Of a stretch of DNA of 64,000 bases, positions 26,509-35,068 are shown in pieces. Position numbers and translations under genes: made by a program. Within the stretch, counting starts at the first letter, position 1, and each line of letters starts with the position of its first letter. Origin of the DNA: an uncultured Acetatifactor sp. (GTDB lineage Bacteria > Bacillota > Clostridia > Lachnospirales > Lachnospiraceae); the NCBI GenBank assembly GCA_934433135.1, contig CAKRZO010000011.1, positions 45,414 to 109,413 on the forward strand. Direction: 5' to 3'. The notes below the pieces were generated by a model, which saw only the letters and a list, made by a program, of their open reading frames with translations, was not told the origin of the DNA and ran no database searches.

Positions 26509-26574
26509 ATGGCAAGCGCAATTCAATTGAGAGTAGATGTTTTACATGACATGAGAGCAAAGTATGGATTATAA
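26509..26574 (+). pseudogene. 21-codon stub, possibly the start of a ribbon-helix-helix antitoxin
   Basis: GGAGG lies ten bases before an ATG that reads M-A-S-A-I-Q-L-R-V-D and stops after 21 residues. The opening resembles RelB/DinJ-type or other ribbon-helix-helix proteins, where a beta strand of this pattern comes first. The remainder does not match and no toxin gene follows, so it looks like a residue of a lost gene. It could also be a leader peptide for the terminator at 26623. Confidence 0.3.
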
Positions 26575-26622
26575 ATTTGTAGTCAAATGAGAGGCATCAC
26601 AGAAGCGTGCAACTTCTATATG

Positions 26623-26668
26623 CCCCCGGTTTCAGCTTATGTTTATGAGCTTAAACCGGGGTTTTATT
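26623..26668 (+). terminator. Intrinsic terminator
   Basis: CCCCGGTTT and AAACCGGGG form a strong GC-rich stem with an inner pairing AGCTTA/TGAGCT-type extension, followed by TTTTATTTG. It ends transcription from the short stub at 26509 and faces the end of the converging 1158-residue gene at 26690. Confidence 0.75.
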
Positions 26669-26689
26669 TGCCTGCTATTTGGATGTGGC

Positions 26690-29600
26690 TTAATCTGTCT
26701 GTGAAGTCAGCAATTGGATGAAGGCAGATCCATGAACCGGAATCCGGAATCGGATTTCACGGACTGTTCCGTTCCTTTTTGCAAATTTTACAGGAAGATC
26801 ACAGGATACAGAATGAACATCATCCATATTCAGTTTTATAACCGCTTCTTTTTGAGTCTGTTCCCGATTATCAAATGGAGTGTAATCAATTGCAAGCAGC
26901 ATTCTGTTCCCGTTTGTATCGCGAAAGAGAGTAACGCCGACATGTTCGCCGACCGCCAGAGGCGATGATAATGCTGTTACGATGTCTTTTGTTGCCTGTC
27001 GGATCAGTTGTCCCACAATAAAGCAGCCTTTTGCAGCAACCGGCTTTGACGGATCGGCACAGCCCAAGTGAAGCATTGCGGTATTAAAGAGCGTAGTCCT
27101 CGGTGTGCATATAACAGCCGGAACATTGTCATTGACGGCAACGGTAACAGTTGCATTCAACGGTTCATAAGCAAAAGTTCCGGAAGTATTCAAGACATAT
27201 TCCTTTTCACCGTTATATTCTACACTGTTGACATTAATGTTCTCTTTTTTGCAGGCTCTGACTCCGAAGAGATCTTCAAGACCTGTTATATCGGAAAGAG
27301 CAATCAGATTTACACCTGTATTGTATAAGCGCCGTATCTCATCGAGTTCTTCTTCTTTTAACTGTATTGTCGATGGAATTACCAGTAGATCGCAGTCTTT
27401 TGCAGTAAGAGTCTTAAGGGTGTTGGCTGTTACTCCGAAACCACCCGGTATGCCGGCCTCTCTGGCGCATTCATATACAATTGTCTGACCACTTTCACCC
27501 TGATTATAATAATTTGCTTCATCGGTATAACAGTCAGCACTGCGGTCATATGAGATGAGATATGCAGTGGAACGAAGCGGAGAAACCGGTTTATGTTCTG
27601 CTACATAGTGCCAGTTATGTACAAATTGATTAATATAATCACAGGTATCCATTCCGCGGTGAAAACCGTAGGTATTCCAGTATCCGAAGCCATCCTTGGT
27701 CTTATATGCTGTATTGTAGACATATTCGAAGGCAAGCGTGGAATTCTGGTATGGTGGACAATCATAGTCACCCATAGGAGCATGGGCATATTTCACTGCA
27801 CCGTCGATGCAGCCACCCTTACTGCCGGTATACAATTCCGGATAGACGGTTAGATCGGGCAGGTGTATCAGGAGTGTCATTAAAGCAAATGGCCCGCGGT
27901 AAGTCTGGTAAGAACAGGAAAAAGGATAGTCCTCAAAAATGGCAAAACCATTATAATATTCTTCACTTAATTCCCGATCATCCGGTATACCGAAATATCT
28001 CAGTGAGTGCCAAGTAAGTGTCGGGCAGAAATATTGTGGAAAGGGACCATAAATAGCCCGTTTTGCATTCGGGTTAAGCTTTCTGAGGAATTGATTATGT
28101 GTTTTTACAAAATCTGTGTTCTCGGTATTGATATAGTCAATCATTTCCTGGCCGCAAAGCGCAATAAGCTCTTTGTATTGTTCTTTTGAAAAGGGTTCGG
28201 TACCTGTAGGGTCATATGACAGTTGCAGGCAGTATTCCGGATATTTATGAAAAAACTTTCTTATAAGTTGTCTTACCCCGGGGACATTGTACGAAAGGTT
28301 CCACCAGTGATCAACACGATTGGGGAAAAGGCTGTAGGTACCAAGCGGATCATAGTCGGTATTAACCCCGGTATGGAAGATATAATCCGCCTTTTCCAGC
28401 ACAATGTTGTGTTTTTCGGAAAGATAATCATCACAGGTACGTATCGCAAGCCACACAAACCATTTCCTGCCAAACAATTTCAGGTATCGCCAGACCTCAA
28501 GTCGTTCCGCTTCTACCGGTGTGTTAGTGGCACAGGCAATGTAATGACCGAAATCGCAGGATGGCATTGGGTTCCATAAATCGAAGGCATTCCTTTCCAG
28601 TTTTTTCTGCTCATTATTCATGGAAAACATAAGCGGAAGACCGCTTTCCAGGGGAGGACACAAATCAGACTGGGTATCGTAAACCTCGAATGCATGAGAA
28701 ACCCGTTTGTATTCGGAGCCACCGTACAGAACGGTAAAGACGATTTTGTATACGCCGACCTTGTGTTTGGCAAACTCTGTAGGGACTTTTATTTCATAAC
28801 GGTCATTTTGGGCAGACATCGCTTCTTTTTTATAGGATATCCGGCAGTCCTTAATGATATTGTGTTCCAGAACTTCTGTCTCAAAAACATTTTGAACTTC
28901 GGCATAAAAAGAGAGATATTCCGGAGAGAGGGTCGTGTGGAGAACCAGTTCAAACCGGATTGTTTCGTCTACAGAAAAATAATGATTATTTTCCAGATGC
29001 TCTATAACCTGTGCTTTGTTGTAACAGTCATCTGGGATAAGAGAAATGGCCTTTTTATCAAAAGGCGAGCGTAATTCATAGGTGTCTTTGGAATTGGGCG
29101 CACTGTTACAAGAGCAGGAAAGAAGTTTGCCGTCATGGGAAAATCGGAACTCGCTCCCACCTGCCTGCAGGTCATATCCTTTGCACAACAAATTTTCATA
29201 GCCGAAAAGAAAACCGGTTTGTTCATTCGGAACAAAGCCATTCAGTTTATAAAAGCCAATAAGGGGTAATTGCCGATCATGGAAAAAGGTTTTCTGACAA
29301 TCCCAGAAGATATTGGGGTCGACAAAGCAGTTTTCTCCTTCGGCAAGTGAGAAGGAAATCATTTGTTTATCATGAAATAGACCCACATACGGAGAAGTCA
29401 TCCAGTCAATTTCTGCTACATACTGTCCGAGGCGTTCTTGCTTATTTACTGCTCTTGATTTTGTACCGTCATCCAGGGAGGCAGTCAGATAAAACTCATT
29501 TTCAATCTCTTCGATTTTATATTTTATGGTATACGGAATATCTCCGCCGTTTGTAAGCGGAATAGCAAGCTTTTCTGTTTCCGAAATACACTTTTGTTCA

Positions 29601-30166
29601 AAAGTATCTTCTGAATGGAATGTGAAGTCTTTGAGCAGGAGTTCTCCGATAAAGGCATTTCTGTCGATACCGAATTTTCCTCTGACATTGTCGCAGGGGA
29701 AGAGAAAGATCGCTTCATTTATATGAAGCTTTATCCGGGTTGCTTCTATTTCCAGGGATAGTTTGTTCCATTCCCCTTCTGTTAATGTATCATGAACTTT
29801 CTGAGGTTCTGTTATTTCGGTATACTCCCCGTTTTTGACAGCAACCAAAACAGCGGACAGGGATTCTCCGATGCGGTAGGTAATTTGAACAGCAGATCCG
29901 CAGCGATGCTTTTCATCGTATGCGAACAGTAAGTAAAAGACCGGAGGAATTTCAACAGGATAAGAAATCATAAAGTCCATTGTGAAAGTGCCGGTCAGGA
30001 AAGCAGGTGCGTTTAAAAGATAACGATTTCCGATAGACTTCAGGGAAAATCCCCTTTTCGTTACTCCGGCATGAAGATTCGCTGTTTCCGTATGCCGCTC
30101 CACTGTAAAGGAATACGGCTGCTTGTTAGCATCAAATGCTGAAAAATGGTCGCTTATTTGAAACAT
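26690..30166 (-). CDS. Large cytoplasmic protein of unknown family, putative glycoside hydrolase (paralogue 1)
   Basis: I do not recognise the family of this 1158-residue protein. No signal peptide or TM segment is visible. Residues 50-185 look like a concanavalin-A-like beta sandwich (alternating strands, G-E-W-N-K-L-S-L-E-I). Beta-rich segments follow to about 500. Residues 530-880 alternate helices and strands like a TIM barrel and contain Y-G-P-F (706-709), F-E-D-Y-P (744-748) and P-E-L-Y (776-779). Residues 895-970 resemble the class-I amidotransferase-like domain of GH42-type enzymes (C-D-L-L-V-I-P-S, then G-L-E-D-L-F-G-V). A beta domain closes the protein. The paralogue at 39416 shares all these blocks, so Glu745/Asp746 and Glu777 are catalytic candidates. 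Its promoter carries the shared 33-bp element. Function is inferred from fold pattern and context only. Confidence 0.7.
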   Translation of the reverse strand: MFQISDHFSAFDANKQPYSFTVERHTETANLHAGVTKRGFSLKSIGNRYLLNAPAFLTGTFTMDFMISYPVEIPPVFYLLFAYDEKHRCGSAVQITYRIGESLSAVLVAVKNGEYTEITEPQKVHDTLTEGEWNKLSLEIEATRIKLHINEAIFLFPCDNVRGKFGIDRNAFIGELLLKDFTFHSEDTFEQKCISETEKLAIPLTNGGDIPYTIKYKIEEIENEFYLTASLDDGTKSRAVNKQERLGQYVAEIDWMTSPYVGLFHDKQMISFSLAEGENCFVDPNIFWDCQKTFFHDRQLPLIGFYKLNGFVPNEQTGFLFGYENLLCKGYDLQAGGSEFRFSHDGKLLSCSCNSAPNSKDTYELRSPFDKKAISLIPDDCYNKAQVIEHLENNHYFSVDETIRFELVLHTTLSPEYLSFYAEVQNVFETEVLEHNIIKDCRISYKKEAMSAQNDRYEIKVPTEFAKHKVGVYKIVFTVLYGGSEYKRVSHAFEVYDTQSDLCPPLESGLPLMFSMNNEQKKLERNAFDLWNPMPSCDFGHYIACATNTPVEAERLEVWRYLKLFGRKWFVWLAIRTCDDYLSEKHNIVLEKADYIFHTGVNTDYDPLGTYSLFPNRVDHWWNLSYNVPGVRQLIRKFFHKYPEYCLQLSYDPTGTEPFSKEQYKELIALCGQEMIDYINTENTDFVKTHNQFLRKLNPNAKRAIYGPFPQYFCPTLTWHSLRYFGIPDDRELSEEYYNGFAIFEDYPFSCSYQTYRGPFALMTLLIHLPDLTVYPELYTGSKGGCIDGAVKYAHAPMGDYDCPPYQNSTLAFEYVYNTAYKTKDGFGYWNTYGFHRGMDTCDYINQFVHNWHYVAEHKPVSPLRSTAYLISYDRSADCYTDEANYYNQGESGQTIVYECAREAGIPGGFGVTANTLKTLTAKDCDLLVIPSTIQLKEEELDEIRRLYNTGVNLIALSDITGLEDLFGVRACKKENINVNSVEYNGEKEYVLNTSGTFAYEPLNATVTVAVNDNVPAVICTPRTTLFNTAMLHLGCADPSKPVAAKGCFIVGQLIRQATKDIVTALSSPLAVGEHVGVTLFRDTNGNRMLLAIDYTPFDNREQTQKEAVIKLNMDDVHSVSCDLPVKFAKRNGTVREIRFRIPVHGSAFIQLLTSQTD

Positions 30167-30250
30167 AAAAAAGACTCCTTTCGTTGAAGAGATATACTAT
30201 GCCTATTTCGGTTTCTTTGATCCGGAAGCCGATACAATCAATATATCGTC

Positions 30251-30308
30251 ATTATATGTTGGGATGAGATATCCTGGAAATAGAACAAATTTGGGATTTT
30301 AGTACTAA
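30251..30308 (-). promoter_or_regulatory. Promoter of the 1158-residue protein with the shared 33-bp element
   Basis: On the minus strand TATAAT lies at 30256-30251 and the element at 30308-30276, exactly 19 bp upstream. The element reads TTAGTAC...AAATTTGT and matches the one at 39226 at 23 of 33 positions without gaps. There is no good -35 box, so activator-dependent transcription is likely. The leader to the start codon at 30166 is about 80 bases. Confidence 0.55.
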
Positions 30309-30456
30309 TTTTATTCGGGTTTTAATTCTCTTTTCAATGTTTACTCTTATAGGTAAAATATATGCCAGATGAAAAAAATACAAAAATCCTGAATTTGTGC
30401 TATCGCTTTTTACCTTTGAATAGTCTATAGTAAATATGACTTATATATTGTTTTAT

Positions 30457-30571
30457 GATGTTGGGGTCAAATAGAAATCATCCCTGATAGCACCTTGCTA
30501 CGAGTTTTATTTTCGTAGCAAGGTACTATCAATGACGGGACGATTAAAAAACTTTATTCGACCCCAACATC
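30457..30571. repeat. 115-bp inverted repeat (cruciform-like, MITE-like)
   Basis: The ends GATGTTGGGGTC (30457-30468) and GACCCCAACATC (30560-30571) are perfect inverse complements. An inner pair around 30486-30503 and 30513-30530 (CTTGCTACGA / TCGTAGCAAG) adds a second stem around a TTTTATT loop. It is non-coding and AT-rich outside the stems. The area 30167-30704 has no gene: it holds the promoter above, this element and the leader of the SGNH gene. Confidence 0.65.
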
Positions 30572-30704
30572 AATGGATATTGACCATAGGATATTTGAAA
30601 AATAAATGTTAGCATCAAAACACGAAATACATGTGAGTAGTATAAAATGGATATGAAAAAAGGTAGTTTTTGACACTACCGTATATTCTTAGGAGATTAA
30701 ACAA

Positions 30705-31373
30705 ATGGCTGAAAATAAGAACTTATTTATTTTGGGAGATAGTTATTCAACATTCGAAGGAAAAATCCCAGCTGACTGCGAAACATGGTATCTTTCCGAC
30801 TATCCTGATACCAGAGCAAGACAAACTGATGTATGCAAATATGAGCAAACATGGGTATACCAGTTTTTAAAAGAAAGCGGCAATAATTTGATTTTAAACA
30901 GCAGTTATTCAGGAACGACAATCTGCAATACAGGCTACAATGGAAAAGATTATACGAACATATCTTTTATTGGTAGAGTAAGAAAGCTTATTAAGGCTTC
31001 TTTCTTTGAAAAAAACAATATTGATAAAATCATCGTATTTGGTGGAACAAATGATTCGTGGGCAGACTCTCCAATTGGTGAAATTAAATACAAAGGTTGG
31101 AGTGAAAAGGACTTATATTATGTTCTCCCAGCATTTGGGTATCTTTTGTATACTTTAAAAGAAAGCGCTCCTAAAGCAGAAATTTTATGTGTTATTAACA
31201 CCGAGTTAAAGGCAGAGATTTCAAAGGGTATGAAAGGTACCTGCTCATATTTGGATATTCCTTACATTGAATTGGAAAACATCGATAAAACAGTCGGACA
31301 TCCAAATATTTTAGGCATGAAGCAAATCAAAGATCAGATAGTTTCTTTCATGAAACAAAATAAATTATTGTAA
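30705..31373 (+). CDS. SGNH/GDSL-family hydrolase
   Basis: The 222-residue protein has block I G-D-S-Y-S (nucleophile Ser13), a Gly in block II (S-G-T-T), block III G-G-T-N-D (Asn) and a terminal G-H-P-N in place of the usual D-x-x-H block, where the His would act. SGNH hydrolases are esterases, often acetyl-xylan or other carbohydrate esterases; substrate unknown. AGGAG precedes the ATG. No signal peptide is seen. Base composition is markedly AT-richer than the neighbouring carbohydrate genes, which together with the nearby inverted repeat and insertion sequence suggests acquisition. Confidence 0.8.
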   Translation: MAENKNLFILGDSYSTFEGKIPADCETWYLSDYPDTRARQTDVCKYEQTWVYQFLKESGNNLILNSSYSGTTICNTGYNGKDYTNISFIGRVRKLIKASFFEKNNIDKIIVFGGTNDSWADSPIGEIKYKGWSEKDLYYVLPAFGYLLYTLKESAPKAEILCVINTELKAEISKGMKGTCSYLDIPYIELENIDKTVGHPNILGMKQIKDQIVSFMKQNKLL

Positions 31374-31513
31374 AAGCGTCATAAATTATACCACTTGTAA
31401 AGTATTTTGCAGTTTGACAGAAAAAAAAGAAATTGACAATCATATTTTCCGGATTTCCGGCCGATTTGACAACGAAAATAAATATTGACCATAGATTTTC
31501 CGGGAAATAAATA

Positions 31514-32259
31514 GTGTCTGCTGATTAAAAGAAAATCAGCCTGAAATCATTGATTTTACTGCATTTTCTGTTTGAAATGGTATAATAAAGTGCACGGTTT
31601 TAATAGATATCAAATCTTTTTTCGTGCAGTTTTCGATAGAAAAATACCATTTATGGAGCGGAAAATAATGTACAAGTATACTGACAATACACAGAGCAAC
31701 TTTTTGGATTTCAATCAACCAATAGGACTTCACATGAATCCTGAAAACAGATGGGTAAAAATGGCAGATGCCATTCCAGGGGAAATCTTTGAAAAAAAAT
31801 ACTCCCGCCTGTTCAAAGGGAAAAATGGAAGGGTTGCCAAGCTATTGCGTCTTGCTCTTGGTTTCCTGATTATTCAAACTAGGTATCAATATTCTGACAG
31901 AGAACTGGTTGAGCAGCTGACGGAAAATTTGACCTTAGTATTGATGATAATGGTCTTGGCAGAATAGAAAAAATATCCTATGATGCCTACAATGAAAGTA
32001 CAGTGCTGAAAGAAGCGGCAGAGCGTTTCAGGGAACGGACCGGCTATTATCCGGAACGTATATTAGCAGATCAGATCTATCGTACCAGAGAAAAAAGAAA
32101 ATACTGTAAAAACCATGGCATACGATTATCTGGTCCGAAACTTGGGAGACCAAGTCTTGAAAAACAGTCACGGATATTTTTTACACTTTTGTGGCTGATG
32201 GAACTACTAACGCATCAATCTGCTGATTTTGAACTGGAAACGGTTTAATCAGCAGACAC
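31514..32259 (+). mobile_element. Decayed insertion sequence with terminal inverted repeats and target duplication
   Basis: The left end GTGTCTGCTGATTAAA (31514-31529) is the exact inverse complement of the right end (32244-32259). A six-base direct repeat TAAATA flanks both ends and looks like a target-site duplication. Inside are two non-overlapping transposase fragments (31668-31967 and 32003-32248). At about 746 bp it is roughly half the length of a complete element of this type, so an internal deletion removed the catalytic core. Confidence 0.75.
31668..32248 (+). pseudogene. Transposase (DUF772-type, IS1182/IS5-like), internally deleted
   Basis: The first fragment has N-P-E-N-R-W-V-K-M-A-D, then L-R-L-A-L-G-F-L-I-I-Q-T-R-Y-Q-Y-S-D-R-E-L-V-E-Q, the N-terminal DUF772 domain of IS1182/IS5-like transposases. 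The second (from about 32003) has A-D-Q-I-Y-R-T-R-E-K-R-K-Y-C, the region after the second catalytic Asp in the same transposases. The central DDE core is missing and the fragments are in different frames, so no active enzyme is made. Confidence 0.7.
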
Positions 32260-32354
32260 TAAATATTAACATGAAGCCACAAAGTACATGTACGTAGTGC
32301 AAAATATATATGAAATATATGCATGAAAGATTTTCAAAAAATGGAGGAAACAGA

Positions 32355-32483
32355 ATGAGAAGAAAATTGTTCAGCAAAGTAATTGCAATGATTGCAGTTT
32401 GCTCTGCAATCATCGGACTTGTTGCATGCGGGAATGCAGAACAGGGACAGCAGGGTAAGGAAAGTACCGGAGTGAAAGAGTAA
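32355..32483 (+). pseudogene. Stub of a sugar-binding lipoprotein
   Basis: GGAGG precedes an ATG that opens a lipoprotein signal peptide (hydrophobic core to L-V-A-C, Cys25) and a Gln/Ser-rich linker, ended by TAA after 42 codons. The same frame continues beyond the stop with similar linker-like sequence for about 30 codons and then stops again. It looks like the 5' end of a third LplA-like binding protein gene. A TAGTGCAAAATA sequence 60 bp upstream (32295-32306) echoes the promoter element of the other binding protein genes. From 32484 to 32833 no gene is seen. Confidence 0.6.
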
Positions 32484-32833
32484 GGAAAGGAAAGCAAAAA
32501 TCCGGAAACTTCAGAAGAAAATCAGAAAAACGGGAATGTGGTTAGCTATCATTGTTTTATTTTAATGGAAAAATATTGAAGGGAAAAAGTTGTACTTAGG
32601 AGAACGAAGACGGGTATGCGACAATAGTTTAAAGATGCACAATATGGAATTATGTTTCTTTTGTGTGGAGAATCGGTTGGAAAACTCCGTTCTGTTTATA
32701 GTAAATGGATACAAGCAAATAGACACATACCTATAGCAGAATAAGAAATATTGAAAGTTTACCAACCAATTTAAAAAGATGTTTTCCTGTTTTCCAAGGG
32801 AATATCGAATGAAACAGCAATAGGGAGAAGACA

Positions 32834-35068
32834 ATGAATCATTTTACATTTCAACTTACCGGGCAAAGAAAACAGGTTCCCCTGGCAATGGGAGAAACTT
32901 CCGGTTTCGGTCAATTTGGCGTTAACAGCCGTTGCCTGGAAAAGGATAAAAAGCCATGGCTTCCGATTATGGCGGAGTTTCACCCAACCCGCTATGATTG
33001 TGCGGAATGGGAATTGGAACTTAGAAAAATGAAAGCAGCAGGGGTAGATATCGTAGCTACTTATCTGTTCTGGATTTTTCATGAAGAGGAAGAGGGAACA
33101 TATTGCTTTGACGGAAACCGGGATATCAGCCGTTTTCTGGAGTTGTGCCGGAAAGTCGGTTTATATGCTTTTTTGCGAATCGGCCCCTGGTGCCACGGAG
33201 AGTGCCGCAACGGCGGATTCCCGGACTGGCTGCAGAACAGCGGCATTCCGCTGCGCTGTAATGACGAACGTTATTTACAGAAGGTAAAGCAATTATTTGC
33301 CGCTTACGCCGGAGAAATCAATCCATGGCTTTTTCGAAACGGCGGACCGGTGATCGGAATCCAGCTGGAAAATGAACTGACGGAAAACAGTCCGCACCTG
33401 GCGGAATTAAAGCGCATCGCTTTGTCCTGCGGAATGCAGGTGCCTTACTATACGGTAACCGGTTGGGGAGTTCATGTGACGGAATTTCCCAGGGGAGAAG
33501 TTCTTCCCGTTTTCGGTTGTTATCCGGCGGCTCCCTGGGAACAGAATACGGATCCGCTGCCGATCAGTGAAAATTATTATTTTAAGCCATTTCGAAATGA
33601 CAGTGCAATCGGAAGCGATCTGCTTTCCGGGAAAGAGGATAAGAAGGAGGATGTCTTGCAGGATCTGCCTTTCCTGACCTGTGAGCTCGGCCCGGGCAAT
33701 CAGCTTACCTGGCATCGCCGCCCGACCATTACGACAATGGATGTCCTGGCATTGGCTATGGTAAGTCTGGGATCCGGGAACTCTATGCCGGGTTATTATA
33801 TGTTCCACGGAGGCTTTAATCCTCCCGGCGGACTTTATCAAGAAAGCAAGGATACCGGATATTTAAATGATCTTCCGGTTTCCAGCTACGACTTTCAGGC
33901 GCCGTTAGATGAATACGGACAGCCCCGGGAAAGCTATTTTTACCTGAAGCGTATGCATCAGTTTATTCACTGCTGCGGTGAAAAAATGGCTCGGATGACA
34001 AGCACTTTTCCGGATCGCAAGCCGATATCGTATACCGATCTGAAAACCCCCAGGCTCATTTTCCGGGGGGATGAGAAAGGCGGTTATGTATTCTTTAATA
34101 CGCACCAGAGAAATTATGCCATGGAACCGATCGGGCAGCTTTCCTTTACGGTCTGCTATCCGGATTCCGGGAAACAAATCTGCGGACCGGTCAGCATTCC
34201 GGCAGATACCTGCGGTGTGTTTGCCCTTCGGCAAAGCTGGTTGGGCATTACCGTGGAATTTATGACGGTGCTGCCGTTATGGTCCGGCATCTATCAGAAG
34301 CATCTTACCCTTGTCTGTGCGGTTCAGGAGGGAATCGATCCGATTCTGGAGCTGCAGGGGCGCTTTACGGTGCGGGGGGATTTCCCGGTAAATACTTATT
34401 ATAAGAACGGAAATACCTGTATTCGTCCGATGGATTCATCCGATGAAAAGAAAACCGGTATTTTGCATCTGGAAGGGGAAGCAGTATCGGCGCAGATCCT
34501 GATTCTGAATACGGAAGACAGTCTGCATTTTTATCCGGTAAAGAGAGAGGATGAGACATACTTCCTGTTCCGGAACGGAATTGTCTGGGAACAGGACGGA
34601 CAGGTTTTGTGCTGCGAAGAAGGCGCAGAACCATTGGATAAGCACTTTGTAACGGTGGAAAAGGCAAAGAACAGGCAGATCGGATCCGATAACCGGTATG
34701 CAAAATACTTATTTGCAGACCCGCGGGACTGTCCGGAGTACATTCTTCATGTTTCGGAGAAGTTAGCGGATATCTGCTACGATGCCATAGTTACGTTTGA
34801 CATCAGGGCGGATGTTGTCCAGCTCTATGCCGGAGATCTGTTGATTGCCGATGATTACCTGCGCGCACTGCCGTGGAGAGTTTCCCTGCGAAGAATCCTG
34901 CCTTATCTGAAGGCCGGTCTGGAACTGCGGATCAAATGTTCTCCGGTAACACCGGAAAGGAATATTTATCTGGATGAGCCGGTTTGCGCCGGAGAAGTGT
35001 CCGTGGAGTTAACACAGATTCAGGCGGTGCAGATTCGAACGATTACGGAGGAACATTACGATGTTTAA
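32834..35068 (+). CDS. Family 35 beta-galactosidase
   Basis: The 744-residue protein starts with the GH35 pattern: P-I-M-A-E-F-H-P-T-R-Y (GH35 proteins usually have G-E-x-H-Y), R-I-G-P-W-C-H-G-E-C-R-N-G-G-F-P-D-W-L, acid/base Glu181 in G-I-Q-L-E-N-E-L and nucleophile candidate Glu284 in T-C-E-L-G-P-G. It removes terminal beta-galactosyl residues from oligosaccharides; without a signal peptide it acts in the cytosol. The non-canonical A-E-F-H-P and C-E-L-G-P-G motifs point to a divergent GH35 subgroup. AGGGAG precedes the ATG. The stop overlaps the start of the next gene by eight bases, so expression is coupled to the rhamnosidase-like gene. Confidence 0.85.
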   Translation: MNHFTFQLTGQRKQVPLAMGETSGFGQFGVNSRCLEKDKKPWLPIMAEFHPTRYDCAEWELELRKMKAAGVDIVATYLFWIFHEEEEGTYCFDGNRDISRFLELCRKVGLYAFLRIGPWCHGECRNGGFPDWLQNSGIPLRCNDERYLQKVKQLFAAYAGEINPWLFRNGGPVIGIQLENELTENSPHLAELKRIALSCGMQVPYYTVTGWGVHVTEFPRGEVLPVFGCYPAAPWEQNTDPLPISENYYFKPFRNDSAIGSDLLSGKEDKKEDVLQDLPFLTCELGPGNQLTWHRRPTITTMDVLALAMVSLGSGNSMPGYYMFHGGFNPPGGLYQESKDTGYLNDLPVSSYDFQAPLDEYGQPRESYFYLKRMHQFIHCCGEKMARMTSTFPDRKPISYTDLKTPRLIFRGDEKGGYVFFNTHQRNYAMEPIGQLSFTVCYPDSGKQICGPVSIPADTCGVFALRQSWLGITVEFMTVLPLWSGIYQKHLTLVCAVQEGIDPILELQGRFTVRGDFPVNTYYKNGNTCIRPMDSSDEKKTGILHLEGEAVSAQILILNTEDSLHFYPVKREDETYFLFRNGIVWEQDGQVLCCEEGAEPLDKHFVTVEKAKNRQIGSDNRYAKYLFADPRDCPEYILHVSEKLADICYDAIVTFDIRADVVQLYAGDLLIADDYLRALPWRVSLRRILPYLKAGLELRIKCSPVTPERNIYLDEPVCAGEVSVELTQIQAVQIRTITEEHYDV

